From contig CAJNDS010002301.1 in NCBI GenBank assembly GCA_905221605.1, positions 1,684,192-1,748,191 of the forward strand: a DNA stretch of 64,000 nt, in the 5' to 3' direction. The stretch comes from Symbiodinium natans. Taxonomy: Eukaryota; Sar; Dinophyceae; Suessiales; Symbiodiniaceae. Positions 32,802 to 42,420 of the stretch are shown one piece after another. The translations under genes were made by a program, and so were the position numbers. Below the pieces are notes generated by a model. That model did no database searches. It saw only the letters and a program-made list of their open reading frames with translations, and was not told where the DNA came from. How positions within the stretch are numbered: position 1 is the stretch's first letter; every line of letters begins with the position of its first letter.

Positions 32802-32935
32802 TTAGGGTTTAGGGTTTAGGGTTTAGGGTTTAGGGTTTAGGGTTTAGGGTTTGGGGTTTGGGGTTTGGGGTTTGGGGTTTGGGGTTTGGGGTTTGGGGTT
32901 TAGGGTTTGGGGTTTGGGGTTTGGGGTTTAGGGCT
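32802..32935 (+). repeat. TTTAGGG array changing to TTTGGGG array
   Basis: About 7 TTTAGGG units followed by about 10 TTTGGGG units with one TTTAGGG between. The minus-strand open frame 32900-33460 reads through it because CCCCAAA units contain no stop. Confidence 0.95.
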
Positions 32936-33139
32936 CAGGGTTAGGGTCTGAGACGTCGCCGGAGGCTCGCAAAGACTCGATGAATTTAGAAACTTTCCGG
33001 TGCTCCTACCAGGTCCCCGAAGAACATCCAAGGAGCATACCTCAAATGACAAGCATACCCTAAACGCGAAAGCAAAGCGGCGGTGGGGGCAGGGGGCAGC
33101 AGAGCTCACGAAGTAGGCTGAGGACTGAAATCCGGATAC

Positions 33140-33140
<1 letters not shown>

Positions 33141-33236
<96 letters not shown>
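33141..33236. repeat. AAT microsatellite (32 units)
   Basis: A pure AAT run. Poly-Tyr and poly-Leu frames through it are artefacts. Confidence 0.98.
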
Positions 33237-33237
<1 letters not shown>

Positions 33238-33439
33238 CCATCATAGAAGGACCCGCCAAGCCCCAAACCCGAAAGCCTACAAGCCTGAGCCCGAAACCGA
33301 CCGAAGCCCTACACCTCTGTCTATAAGATCCAAACCCGTAGCTATACCCAGGAATATACAATACACCCCCCCCCCCAAAAAAAAAAAGAATAAAAAAAGA
33401 ACTAAACCCTAAACGCCGGGTTGTGTCAAAGACACGCGA

Positions 33440-34680
33440 GAGCCGCGAACTTCGACTCAATCCGAAACCCTAAACCCTACACCCTACACCCTACACCCTA
33501 AACCCCTAAACCCCTAAACCCTACACCCTACACCCTAAGCCCTAAACTTCGGGCGACTTTTCTTCCGCGGGGCTCGCGCCAAAGATGCTGGAGAGCCAAC
33601 TTCGGTAGTACCGCGCCCCCTTGCGCTCGGAGGGCGCCTTGGATGAGTTGGGTGTAGACACCCCCCCGCCCCCCCCAAAACCCCAAAAAAAAACCCAAAA
33701 ACCTCTAAAACCTCAACCCTAATACCCCTAAAAACCCCTAAAAACCCCTAAAAACCCCTAAAAACCCCTAGAAACCCCTAGAAACCCCTAAAAACCCCTG
33801 AAGCCCTAGGGTTTAGGGTTTAGGGTTTAACGCTAAACGGCAAAGCCTTGAAACTTCATGAAACCCCTAAAACCCGAAGGCCCCATGAAACCGAAACTAA
33901 GGCCCTAAAAAGCCCTAAGCGCCTAAATCCCTAAAAACCGTGGAAGCCCTAGAGCCCCGAGGCCCTGAAACCCTAAAGCCCAACAGCCTAACCCCCCTAA
34001 CCCCCCCTAACCCCCCTAACCCCTCCTCCGTTCCCTGCCCAGGCTTCTGCTGCATATGCTAGAAGGGGGGAATATTGATGTTTGGGGCGGCTGGGGGGTT
34101 GTATATCAGGCGAGGGCATTCTGCTAGCCTTAGTCATGCCTTTTAGTATGTACCGCCCTGCAACCTGAACCCAGCCCACCCTAAACCCTAAACCCTAAAC
34201 CCCAAACCCTAAACCCCAAACCTCAAACCCTACACCCTCAACCACAAGTACCCGAACCAGGCCGTGGCAACATCAGCTGAGGAGCGTAGCCGAAGACGAT
34301 GGCCAGATTGGGCTCCTAGAATTCCGGGATTCAGAGAGGAGGCGTTTTGGAGGGCGTGGGTCTTGAGCACGTGCTGGGTCAAGAGAGGATGGGATGGATT
34401 CATCGGCTTTCTTTGGTGTGGTGTGTGTGTCCCCCCTGCAAAGCTCTTCTGAAAGCCCAGCCCAAAAACACAAAAAAACTGACCTAACCCTAAACCCTGA
34501 ACCCTGAACCCTAGACCCTAAACCCTAACTTGCCGTCACAACTCCACGTGTCTAGTAGTGGTTTTGGCACCTGGGAGCCCAGGACGGCATGCCACCATCC
34601 GGCAGGCAGGTAGAGGCCCTCGCCTTCTTCAGGGTTTAAGGTTTAGGGTTTAGGGTTTAGGGTTTTCGGATTTAGGGTTT
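33440..34680. other. Mosaic with CCCTACA and AAAAACCCCT repeats
   Basis: Degenerate heptamers at 33465-33545 and 34180-34245, a 10-base repeat CTAAAAACCC at about 33725-33800, and TTTAGGG units at 34632-34690. Two unique pieces (33545-33655 and 34250-34470) are GC-rich and coding-like but carry no recognised domain. Confidence 0.6.
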
Positions 34681-34866
34681 GTTTAGGGTTTCATTAGAGA
34701 TAGTTCCCCCCCCCCTCCCCCCCTTCTTTCCCGGTTGTTCCCCCCGTTCCCTCTCCGGCTCCCCCCCCCCACCCCCTTCCCACCCCTTTTCCCTTCTGTA
34801 GGATCCGCACCTGAAGCATGAATAGCTGACTTCTTCAAAGAAACGACAAGGTTGAACTTCATTGCT

Positions 34867-34970
34867 CCCACAAAACTAGAAAACTCAAAATATTTTAAAG
34901 TTCATCTATAATAGTATTTTCCCACGAAACAAGAAAACTCAACAAGTTTTTTAAAGTTCATCTATGATAT
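34867..34970 (+). repeat. 54-bp tandem duplication, AT-rich
   Basis: CCCACAAAACTAGAAAACTC ... AAAGTTCATCTATAAT is followed by CCCACGAAACAAGAAAACTC ... AAAGTTCATCTATGAT. Two diverged copies. Confidence 0.75.
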
Positions 34971-35248
34971 TTGCTTTGTAGATAGCGGGCCTTGCTGCAA
35001 ACCATCCGCGCACCCTGCAGCAGACGTGAACTATGCTCCAGTTCCCATCAACCATTGCCATACACCTCAAAGTGCCACTCCGAACACCCTATTCTGACAT
35101 TGAGTTGTGTTTTAAACGCCGTACTTATGAAATCAAAATATCCCAATGCATAGCCCAGCTTATTTACAGCCTCACCGCCCGAAAGCTCCAACGCCCCACC
35201 TGCCCCAAACGACCCAACTCACCTACTAGTAACTATTCCGAACCCTAA

Positions 35249-35878
35249 GCCCTAAACCCTAAACCCTAGAAAGCACTCGGACGAGCCTGCTTTGAGCTCC
35301 ACGTCGAGTGGAGCTGGGCAGCCTGGGCGTGGGGAGGTCCTGTCAGCTCGGACATGGTATTCTTGTTGTTATGGTTTAGGGTTTAGGGTTCAGGGTTTAG
35401 GGGTTTAGTTCCAACGGGTTTAGGGGTTTAGTTCCAACGAGCCCAAAAAACCCCCTAAAGAAGGAATGTGCCTTAAATCATATTCAGGACCCCTGTATAA
35501 TTTAAGGTATATTCCTTAATTGAGGGGTGTTGAGCTCCTCTGGGTTGTCTCTGGGCTCAGGGGCTGTAGGGTTCAGGGTTTAGCCCTTGCAATCGAGGAA
35601 TAGAGGGATTTCGGGCTTCAAAGGGTGTCTGGTTTGGGTTCCGGCGTCTTGGAGGGCTCATGATGAGATGCTGCAGCTCGATATGGAAGGAAGCATGTTG
35701 GTGGCCGGTCTGCTGATCTAATTAATACCCATGCCCATGCTCAACGAAAGCCTCAGAGTCACCCTAAGCCCCGAAACCTCCAACCCGAATAAGCACAATA
35801 CCCCCAATGCACCCCCCCCCCCGCCCCCCCCCCCCAAGCCCTAAATCCTAAACCTAAAGCCTAATATCCTAGAGACTT
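35249..35878. other. Heptamer mosaic, no gene
   Basis: Short TTTAGGG patches at 35370-35440 include the tandem GTTTAGTTCCAACG. A C-run lies at 35812-35835. The unique parts have no recognised gene. Confidence 0.5.
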
Positions 35879-36066
35879 TCAGCCAGAGACCTGCGTCTGG
35901 CTTAGGCTGTAAGTCTCCCAGTTGAACTCCACGTTGTTTTGACACAAGAAGAACGCTGCTTGTGCCATGGCCACGTCATGCTCCGATGCCCCGGTCTGCG
36001 CTGCAAAAAGATCATCATCCACATAGAACCCAAGCGTTGTAGGATAGACCGGCGTGAAGTTCAAGG
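35879..36066 (-). pseudogene. Ty1/copia reverse-transcriptase fragment
   Basis: The 61-codon minus-strand frame contains LGFYVDDDLFAAQ, resembling the YVDD catalytic motif of copia-type reverse transcriptase, followed by a helical stretch that fits the palm domain. There is no ATG; the frame begins at the edge of a TTTAGGG array (36067) and ends at TGA. Only about 60 of the usual 240 or more RT residues are present, so it is a dead fragment. It is on the same strand as the copia scrap at 43128-43380. Confidence 0.6.
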
Positions 36067-36136
36067 CAGGGTTTAGGGTTTAGGGTTTAGGGTTTAGGGT
36101 TTAGGGTTTAGGGTTTAGGGTTTAGGGTTTAGGGTT
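36067..36136 (+). repeat. TTTAGGG array (10 units)
   Basis: Perfect array abutting the RT fragment. GGCAG occurs on both outer edges (AAGGCAGGG and TTGGCAGCT). Confidence 0.95.
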
Positions 36137-37397
36137 GGCAGCTGGGACGCCGCAGCAGCTGCTGCTGCACTGGCTGCATGCAACTTCAGTGAAGCTTTGA
36201 AACAAGTCCTTCACATTGCTGAAACATCCGAGCCCCGGAGTGTTCAGGGTTTAGGGCTTAGGGGGTGCCGGGGGTTTCGGGTTCTTTTGGGGGGTTTAGG
36301 GGTTTAGAGTTTTAGGGGGTTTCGGGTTGAGGGGGCCAGGTTTACGGTTTTGGGTCTAGCGTGTTTCTGGGGTTTCGGGTTCAGGGAGTTTAGGGGGTTG
36401 AATGGATTTCGGGGGTTTTAGGGGTTTGGTAGCAAGAGTTGCGGTCTACACACCCCAAGCCCCGACCGGTTGGAGCCCCGAAATGCGGTCACAAGGTCGG
36501 CGTTCGGTCCTGCGCCAGTGCGATGCCTCCGCAAAGGCATCCACGGGGGAGTAGACCTGAAGCATCTGCTGGGGGGGCTTCCTGAAATTGGGGGGGGTAC
36601 CTTATTGGGCTTATTATGATAAGGGGATCCTACTACTTGGGGATCTGTATTGGGGGTGCCCTATCTTGGTAAACCCTCACCTGCTGAGGGTACTAGGAGT
36701 CCCCAACTTTTAAAAAATGGCAGGGAAGCTCAGAATGATTCCGAGGGGCTGCGGGCACGACGCCGCTTAGCCAGCCTGAGCATCTTCATGAATTACACAG
36801 AGAGCCTTGTGACTAGCCGAGTGTAGGGTTTAGGGTTCAGGGTGCTCATGTGTGCATGTTCAGTCTGTTTGTGCATGTTTCGACAAGAGTTTTAGGGTTT
36901 AGGGTTTAGGGTTTAGGGTTTAGGGTGCAGGTGCCCGACATGCAGCGCACATGGGATTGCCACTTTCGGCCTGTCACAGTAAACCACAAGAGCTGTCGCC
37001 CGAACCACGAAACCCCAAACATCCCCAAGCCTGAATATACAAGAACCCTTGGCTGACCTTGCGATAAATGGAAAGCAACACTGAGCCCTGAAGCCGAACC
37101 TTTTGGTTGGGGTTCAGGGCTGGCTTTTCAATGCCTTCGCCCCAAGCCTCTAGGCTTTTAGGGTGTCTAGGGATGCTGGCTTTAGTCATGGTCGACAGCC
37201 GCAGGGATAAGTTGCTTCATCACTCCACCTGACACTTTCAGCCAACTACGAAGGACTATTTGGTTACCTGGAGCCTCCCTCTGAGATGTGGTATCCTACG
37301 ACCATCCTATGACTACGGACAGGTCTTTGGGATACAAAAAAACATACAAACGATCGTTACAACCATGCCTCCACAGCCACCTGAGGGGTGATCCTGA
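36137..37397. other. Mosaic upstream of the zinc-finger/PLD locus
   Basis: Degenerate GGGGTTTAG text at 36240-36440, a MITE-like A-family relative at 36570-36680 (left end CTTCCTGAAATTGGGGG, then GGTACCTTATTGGG), a heptamer array at 36893-36926, and unique pieces. No gene is recognised. Confidence 0.5.
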
Positions 37398-40241
37398 GCC
37401 CTACACCCTGAACCCTTCTGGGTTCTTCCCGACACGCGGGCGCCCCAAGCCGCGGTCAAGGTGAAGGAGGACGAAGAGCCCGCTGGTGGGGCCCAGGCCG
37501 GGAGCATAGAGGAAGGAGTCCTCGAACTTGGCCAATCGGTGGTCAGCACCGCGAAGGAGTACCTCGCGCGGTCCGAAGCTCTTCTGAGAGCGCAGAAACT
37601 CCAGTCGAGAATACTGGAGGTGGCGGGAACCGCGATGGTGAAGTTAGAAAAGATCACCAAGCGTGAGGAATCCCTCAAAACTCTGCGCCGTGGGGGAGAG
37701 AATCGGGCGGCCGGGGAAGGCGCCGACGGGGAAGAGGTGTCTGACGATGGTCAGGATGCTTCCGGGGGTGCGGGATCGAGCAGTTCCGCCAGGCCTTCAA
37801 GAGGCGGGACCGTCCGGTCCGCCCCGGCCCCAGAGGTGCCTCGCCCCAATGCTGACGGCCACTATGGATGCTCAGCTCCTGGATGCGGGCTGGCCTTTGA
37901 GTCGCTGGTGCAATACCACTTGCATCAGGCGGCCTGCCATGGCGCCTCTCTTCCGCCCAACCTGGGGATCAGCCCCTCCGCACCTCTTGACCCTTTTCGT
38001 CAAGACTGGCGGGGACGGTTGTTCCGCCGAGGAAAGGACGGTGGGTATGGGGAGGTGCCCATGCTCCGAGTGATTCGGTACCACAAAGCCAACGGGTACG
38101 ATCACTCGAAGGTCCCGCTCCTGAAGAGAGGGGACCGAATCCAGCTTGAGGACGGATCGCACCACATTTATGGTGGTAGTCATCCACCGGGGTGGCTTCG
38201 CGATGACCCCGAGCTGGATCCCGCTCCAGAGAGTAGCGGTGGAGGGTCCACGCCCAAGAGCGAGCCCACGGAGGAGGCCGAGCATGGACCTCCGCGGGAG
38301 GCCGCTCCGCGCGGGCGGGCCCTCGGGCCGCCGACGAGCGACGTTCAGCAACGCCTGGCAGAGCGTCGTCGTTCCAAGCGGGATTACTCGCCAGACCTGG
38401 TGACGCCTCTTGACGATCTCCATGCCCAGGAGATCGATTCCTTCTTCGCGGGCGACCCAGCCGCGGATAGCCTTGACGTCATTTTGATGCGCGCCGAGGT
38501 TCGCACTGAGTCCCACCTCAACGTTGGCCGGGAGCAAGAAGAGCCCCTGGTCAAGGAGGAACAGGAGGAGGAAGCTGAGGTTGTCAAGGACGAGGAGGTC
38601 TCGGTTGAGATGGAGGCAGGCGCCGCGGATGAGGCGGACGATGTCGCCCTCCCAGCCAACCGGGCCTACGTCGAAGGCCGCTTTTACCCCTACGGCAGCT
38701 GGCGGTGCTTCTTCTGCGAAGCCATCAACCCGGTTGCCGAGGACCAGTGCCTCACCACGCACGCGGGCGGCCCGAAAGCGGGCGCCCCGTGCGACGGCCG
38801 ATGGATCAACGGGATCGACATCGGGTGGTGGGAGGTAGACCCTCAAACCGCGCCCGAGCAATGGAGGCGGAGGTTTTCTGCCGAAGCGCTTGAAGACCAA
38901 CAAGCGCGGGCGGATGCCGCGAGGCTTCTCAGCGATGAGGAACTCGCTGAAGCCCTCCAGGCGGCCGAGGAGGCGCAGGCGGCCGAGCGCGCCAAGAAGC
39001 GAGAGCGGCGCCAGGCGGAGAAGGCGGAGCGCGATGATCACATCAGCGAAGCGCTCCGCATTGCAGGGTGGCAGTGCCCTAACTGCTATGAATGGAATCT
39101 TTCATTCAGGCAGCTGTGCTTTCGCTGCAGCACCCCTCTCCGTTTGGCAGAGGTCGTCTCTCGCGGGATCCCTGATCCGCGGCGTGGCGAAGAGAGGGAC
39201 TCTGGCTCCGAAAGCAGCCAGGACGAGCTGGAGCACGAGATCCTTCTGGCCAATCTTGCGATGGACCAAGAAACCATCCAACCTCTTCTTAGAAACAAAC
39301 ACAAGAAGAGGGGCGGTAAGCGACGTCGCGAAGAAGCGACGTACGGCAAGGGCCGCGACCCTTGGAGTGCTTGGGCAGATGCCCGTGGCAAGGGCCAGGG
39401 CAAGCCGAAGGGCAGAGGCAAGTCCGATGCCAAGGGCAAGCCCAAGGGGAGGGGCAGGTACGCCTGGGGCGCTTACGCCGCGGGCATAGTTGCCGCGCTC
39501 CAACCCCGCCCAAGCACAAGCTGGGTCCCAGCCTTCCCGTGCGGGTCGGCCCGGCCGCCGCCAAGTGTTCCGCTTCCGCCGCGGACCCCCTTTTTCCTGG
39601 GTCGCGGGCTCCTCAATCGGTTGATGCACGCCCTCAACGGGAACATCAACGGCTGGTGGGGCCTGGCGGCTGCAGCGTCGGCGCCGATTGCCTTGCAGTT
39701 GCACCGCGGGGCTGTGCATGTTGTCGAGGACTCCATGCACGCGGTTGCAACAATTTCGGCCGACGTTGTCGAGGAAATCGGTCATGGGGCCAGGCGGACC
39801 GTGTGGGTCGCCGGAACAGCCATCACTCTGGTAGTAGTGATCTTGTGCAGCGCTGTTCTGTGGTACGTGAGTCGTGCCGTTGCCAATCGCATTGCGCATC
39901 TGCGACATGGCAACACCGCGGCCCCTGAGGCGCGGCTGTCTCAACTCCTTGGCTCTGAAGCGACGTTTGAGGTCGCGAGCACTAAGAAAGGGGTGACCCA
40001 TAAAGTTTGGGTGCACCTCAAGGAGGAGACAGCTGCCTGTGGCTGTCGTGCTTACCTAGCAGAGGGACGTTGCGGGCACTGCGATGCCGCAATGGACACC
40101 GCTCGATCCCTAGGGTTTTTGCACGCGGCCCAGCGAGGCGCGGGTTCTGCGCTCACAGACTCCATTCGGAGTACCGCCTCCCGCCACTGCCACTGTGGCG
40201 CGCACACCCAGCCGGAGGAACAAGGGCCCAGTCCCCGCTAG
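37398..40241 (+). CDS. Zinc-finger/SWIM protein, 5'-truncated (first frame of ZnF-PLD locus)
   Basis: The frame is open from 37398, after TGA at 37395, with no ATG before 37635; the 5' end is probably missing or in another exon. Numbering from GTG 37461 gives 926 residues. A C2H2-like finger lies at C137/C142/H155/H160. An acidic segment spans about 356-395. A RanBP2-like finger is at W414, C416, C419, N423, C430, C444. A Glu/Ala/Arg helical, probably coiled-coil segment spans about 470-530. A canonical RanBP2 finger is at W537, C539, C542, N546, C553, C556. A Lys/Gly-rich basic stretch spans 615-665, and a membrane-like segment about 780-803. A SWIM finger is at C860, C862, C871, H873. These fingers bind nucleic acid or protein in known families. 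Composition is strongly GC-biased. The frame overlaps the PLD frame downstream. A mobile-element protein is possible; a host gene is not excluded. Confidence 0.65.
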   Translation, partial: ALHPEPFWVLPDTRAPQAAVKVKEDEEPAGGAQAGSIEEGVLELGQSVVSTAKEYLARSEALLRAQKLQSRILEVAGTAMVKLEKITKREESLKTLRRGGENRAAGEGADGEEVSDDGQDASGGAGSSSSARPSRGGTVRSAPAPEVPRPNADGHYGCSAPGCGLAFESLVQYHLHQAACHGASLPPNLGISPSAPLDPFRQDWRGRLFRRGKDGGYGEVPMLRVIRYHKANGYDHSKVPLLKRGDRIQLEDGSHHIYGGSHPPGWLRDDPELDPAPESSGGGSTPKSEPTEEAEHGPPREAAPRGRALGPPTSDVQQRLAERRRSKRDYSPDLVTPLDDLHAQEIDSFFAGDPAADSLDVILMRAEVRTESHLNVGREQEEPLVKEEQEEEAEVVKDEEVSVEMEAGAADEADDVALPANRAYVEGRFYPYGSWRCFFCEAINPVAEDQCLTTHAGGPKAGAPCDGRWINGIDIGWWEVDPQTAPEQWRRRFSAEALEDQQARADAARLLSDEELAEALQAAEEAQAAERAKKRERRQAEKAERDDHISEALRIAGWQCPNCYEWNLSFRQLCFRCSTPLRLAEVVSRGIPDPRRGEERDSGSESSQDELEHEILLANLAMDQETIQPLLRNKHKKRGGKRRREEATYGKGRDPWSAWADARGKGQGKPKGRGKSDAKGKPKGRGRYAWGAYAAGIVAALQPRPSTSWVPAFPCGSARPPPSVPLPPRTPFFLGRGLLNRLMHALNGNINGWWGLAAAASAPIALQLHRGAVHVVEDSMHAVATISADVVEEIGHGARRTVWVAGTAITLVVVILCSAVLWYVSRAVANRIAHLRHGNTAAPEARLSQLLGSEATFEVASTKKGVTHKVWVHLKEETAACGCRAYLAEGRCGHCDAAMDTARSLGFLHAAQRGAGSALTDSIRSTASRHCHCGAHTQPEEQGPSPR

Positions 40242-41277
40242 GAGTTCTCCAGTCAGAGAAGCGGAATTCCTTGCGGGCGGGCCATACGTTCAGGCCGCCC
40301 AAACGCTGCTTGGGTCTGGAGCAGCAGAGGATGTGATCTACATCCGGGCGTACAGCTTAGATTGCCCATCCTGCATCGAGGCAATCGAAGCGTCGCTTAG
40401 CAAGGGCGCAGGCGTTCGGATTGTCGCCGACATGGGACAATGCCACCGCACCAAACTGCAGTGGCAAGCGTTGAAACGCTTGGCGGCTGCAGGCGCCGAG
40501 GTGAAGGTGGGTTGCGGCACATCCGTGCGCGACGCCTATGCTCGCGACGGCGGCGGGGCTAAAGTAGGTACCGGTATCCAAGGGCTTCACCATGCCAAGG
40601 CCCTTTGCCTACTGCGGCCTGATGGCGCGGTGGTGCTGATTGGGAGCCTCAATTTTACCACAAGCAGCAAAGCCAATGCGGAGGCAGGGCTTAGGCTTGA
40701 GGTCGCCAAGACGCACCCGGTCGCGCAGTCCTACATCGAGGATTTCCAGAGGGTGTCGGCTGAGGCATTCTCCCTCGATGAGGCGGTCGCAAGGCGCCCT
40801 CAGTTGGAGCGAGCCAGTAGCTCCAACGTTGCTGGCAACGCCACTCGTGCCCCCAACACTGCTCCACAGGGCCACCCGCCGTTGGGGCGAGGACCGAAAC
40901 TGGGCACGGTCCAAGCGTCCCAAGCTGCTGCGGCCAGCAGTGGCGCGGCGAGCTCCTCGACGGTTGTGCTGGCCCCTGCGGGCCGTGTCATGGCCGCGGG
41001 GGCCGCCCGACCTGTTACCCCTCCTAAGGCCGCGCCTAAGGCCAAAGGGCGTGCTTCAGGGGCTCCTAAGACTTCGATCTTTCCAGCGAAGCCCAAGGAG
41101 TATCCTAGGCGCAACGTCCCTGGCCCCAATGCCCTCGAGGCCGAAGACTCGCTCGAGGAAGAGGCAGCCCAAGAAGCTGAAGGTGTCGAGGAAGATAGTT
41201 CCAGCTCGGATGGGTTTGCTGCACCATTGTTGGGGTACCATTCAAAAAGTGATCATTTTTGTCCTTATTGGGTTTAA
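40195..41277 (+). CDS. PLD-superfamily (HKD) nuclease-like domain, second frame
   Basis: This frame is +1 relative to the upstream one and is open from 40114 (after TAG 40111); the only early start is GTG 40195. Numbering from there, a fold of alternating strands and helices (residues 45-110) leads to LHHAKALCLLRPDGAVVLIG and then SLNFTTSSKANAEA. This is an HxK...D...GSxN motif (H133, K135, D143, G150, S151, N153) of the phospholipase D superfamily, closest in layout to single-HKD members such as Nuc and PLD6/Zucchini. Those act as dimers on nucleic acid or lipid. The last about 160 residues are Ala/Pro/Ser-rich and acidic. With no own ATG and a 128-base overlap, expression probably requires a frame shift or splicing from the upstream frame. 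Substrate unknown. Confidence 0.65.
   Translation: MARTPSRRNKGPVPARSSPVREAEFLAGGPYVQAAQTLLGSGAAEDVIYIRAYSLDCPSCIEAIEASLSKGAGVRIVADMGQCHRTKLQWQALKRLAAAGAEVKVGCGTSVRDAYARDGGGAKVGTGIQGLHHAKALCLLRPDGAVVLIGSLNFTTSSKANAEAGLRLEVAKTHPVAQSYIEDFQRVSAEAFSLDEAVARRPQLERASSSNVAGNATRAPNTAPQGHPPLGRGPKLGTVQASQAAAASSGAASSSTVVLAPAGRVMAAGAARPVTPPKAAPKAKGRASGAPKTSIFPAKPKEYPRRNVPGPNALEAEDSLEEEAAQEAEGVEEDSSSSDGFAAPLLGYHSKSDHFCPYWV
40233..40241 (+). promoter_or_regulatory. Candidate +1 frameshift site
   Basis: The first frame ends AGT CCC CGC TAG. CCCC allows a proline tRNA to move +1 with full re-pairing, giving AGT CCC (C) GCT AGG and entering the PLD frame. This resembles +1 sites that combine a slippery codon with a nearby stop. 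It is inferred from sequence only; a one-base deletion in a pseudogene, an assembly error or an intron would look the same. Confidence 0.3.
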
Positions 41278-41602
41278 GTCTCCATACAAGTGAAAAAATA
41301 TGTTCCACAATGACGCAAATTAGGGTTCCAGAGTGACCGAGTGGCAGCTGAGGGCAGGGAGGAGGCCGCCTGTGCAAAGGGCAAAGGGTTTAGTGTTGCA
41401 GTTCCACACCAAAACAGAAGTTGCTGAGTGGCTTGGACAGCAAGCTCCTGTAGCATGTGGTTCTTGATTGATCCTCTTCCGTTAGCTTCGTTTCTGCTCA
41501 GGTGCTTTTTCCAGTGGGGGAGTCCACTAAAGGAGGGACCCTTATAAGGGACCGGAGGGCTCTTTGGGGATTGTTTAGGGGCTACTTCTCGGGCCTTATT
41601 CC
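41278..41602. other. Unique sequence downstream of the PLD frame
   Basis: No gene recognised. An AT-rich piece at 41280-41320 (GTGAAAAAATATGTTCCACA) could be the 3' region of the locus. Confidence 0.35.
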
Positions 41603-41712
41603 AGGTTGCCCAGTAACCTAGGATTAAAACGGGTGCCCTTTTTTGCTTAAAGAGGTTTATAAGGGAACCTAAACCCCCCCAAAAAAGGGAATAAGGGTAC
41701 TACTGGGCATCC
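41603..41712. mobile_element. MITE-like element, family C copy 1
   Basis: Inverted ends AGGTTGCCCAGTAACCTAGG and GGGTACTACTGGGCATCC, with subterminal GGGTGCCCTTTTTTGC and AAAAAAGGGAATAAGGG also inverted. About 110 bp, non-coding. Confidence 0.65.
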
Positions 41713-41824
41713 TAGTATTCCTCTTGAACCCCACGATCCCAGACCCTGAAGCCCATCCTGAGCCCAAAGCCTTCGCCCCTTGAGCTGCAAGCCCGAAAGC
41801 CCGAAACGCCCTAGATGCCCATTC

Positions 41825-41865
41825 TAAACCCTAAACCCTAAACCCTAAACCCTAAACCCCAAAAC
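41825..41865 (-). repeat. CCCTAAA array (about 6 units)
   Basis: Perfect units ending in CCCCAAA. Located 50 bp upstream of the first 25-bp flanking repeat of the next array. Confidence 0.9.
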
Positions 41866-41916
41866 CCTGCGAGCTCAAGCCTTGTGGCCGGAGGAAGGGC
41901 GCGGCAGCCGGGCCAA

Positions 41917-42113
41917 AGAGCCGGAAGTGCTTGGATCCCTGGGCTTTTAGACTTTAGGGTTTAGGGGTTTAGGGTTTAGGGTTTAGGGTTTAGGGTTTGG
42001 GGTTTGGGGTTTGGGGTTTGGGGTTTGGGGTTTGGGGTTTGGGGTTTGGGGTTTACGGTTTAGGGTTTAGGGTTTAGGGCTAGGGTTTAGAGCCGGAAGT
42101 GCTTGGATCCCTG
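41917..42113 (+). repeat. Heptamer array flanked by a perfect 25-bp direct repeat
   Basis: AGAGCCGGAAGTGCTTGGAT plus CCCTG occurs at 41917-41941 and again at 42089-42113. Between the copies (about 41948-42088) is only TTTAGGG/TTTGGGG repeat sequence plus a few bases. The layout is that of an insertion with target duplication, or of templated repair of a staggered break. Confidence 0.9.
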
Positions 42114-42420
42114 AGGGCATTTCTTTTTGGGGTTCTTAGGGGGGCTTTGGGGTTTAGGGGTTTAGGGCTAGGGTTTTGAGGTTTTGAGGTCTTGAGGTTT
42201 TGGGGTTTTGGGGTTTTGGGTTTGGGAACATCTCTGTTTTTAAGGGGTTCTAGGGCTCAGGGTTTGGGATTCTTAGGAAGCTTTAGGGTTTAGGGCTCTT
42301 CGGGGGCTTTCAGGGTTTTTTGGGCTTAGGGTGAGGGTTTCTTAGGGAGCTTTTAGGGTTTAGGGTCTTAGGGTTTAGGGCTCTGAGGAGTTGCTAGTTG
42401 ATTGCCAAGGTGTTTGGGGC
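42114..42420 (+). repeat. Degenerate G-rich heptamer-derived sequence
   Basis: TTGAGGTTTTGGGG, TTTAGGG and CTTAGGG variants without regular phase. Reads as an old decayed array. No gene. Confidence 0.6.

Noticed and set aside
33060-33460. Poly-Tyr and poly-Leu frames
   Set aside because: Direct translation of an AAT microsatellite joined to TTTGGGG units.
37872-40016. Long minus-strand frames of 304 and 389 codons opposite the zinc-finger gene
   Set aside because: They are antisense shadows of GC-rich coding sequence. The plus strand holds the zinc-finger and PLD motifs.
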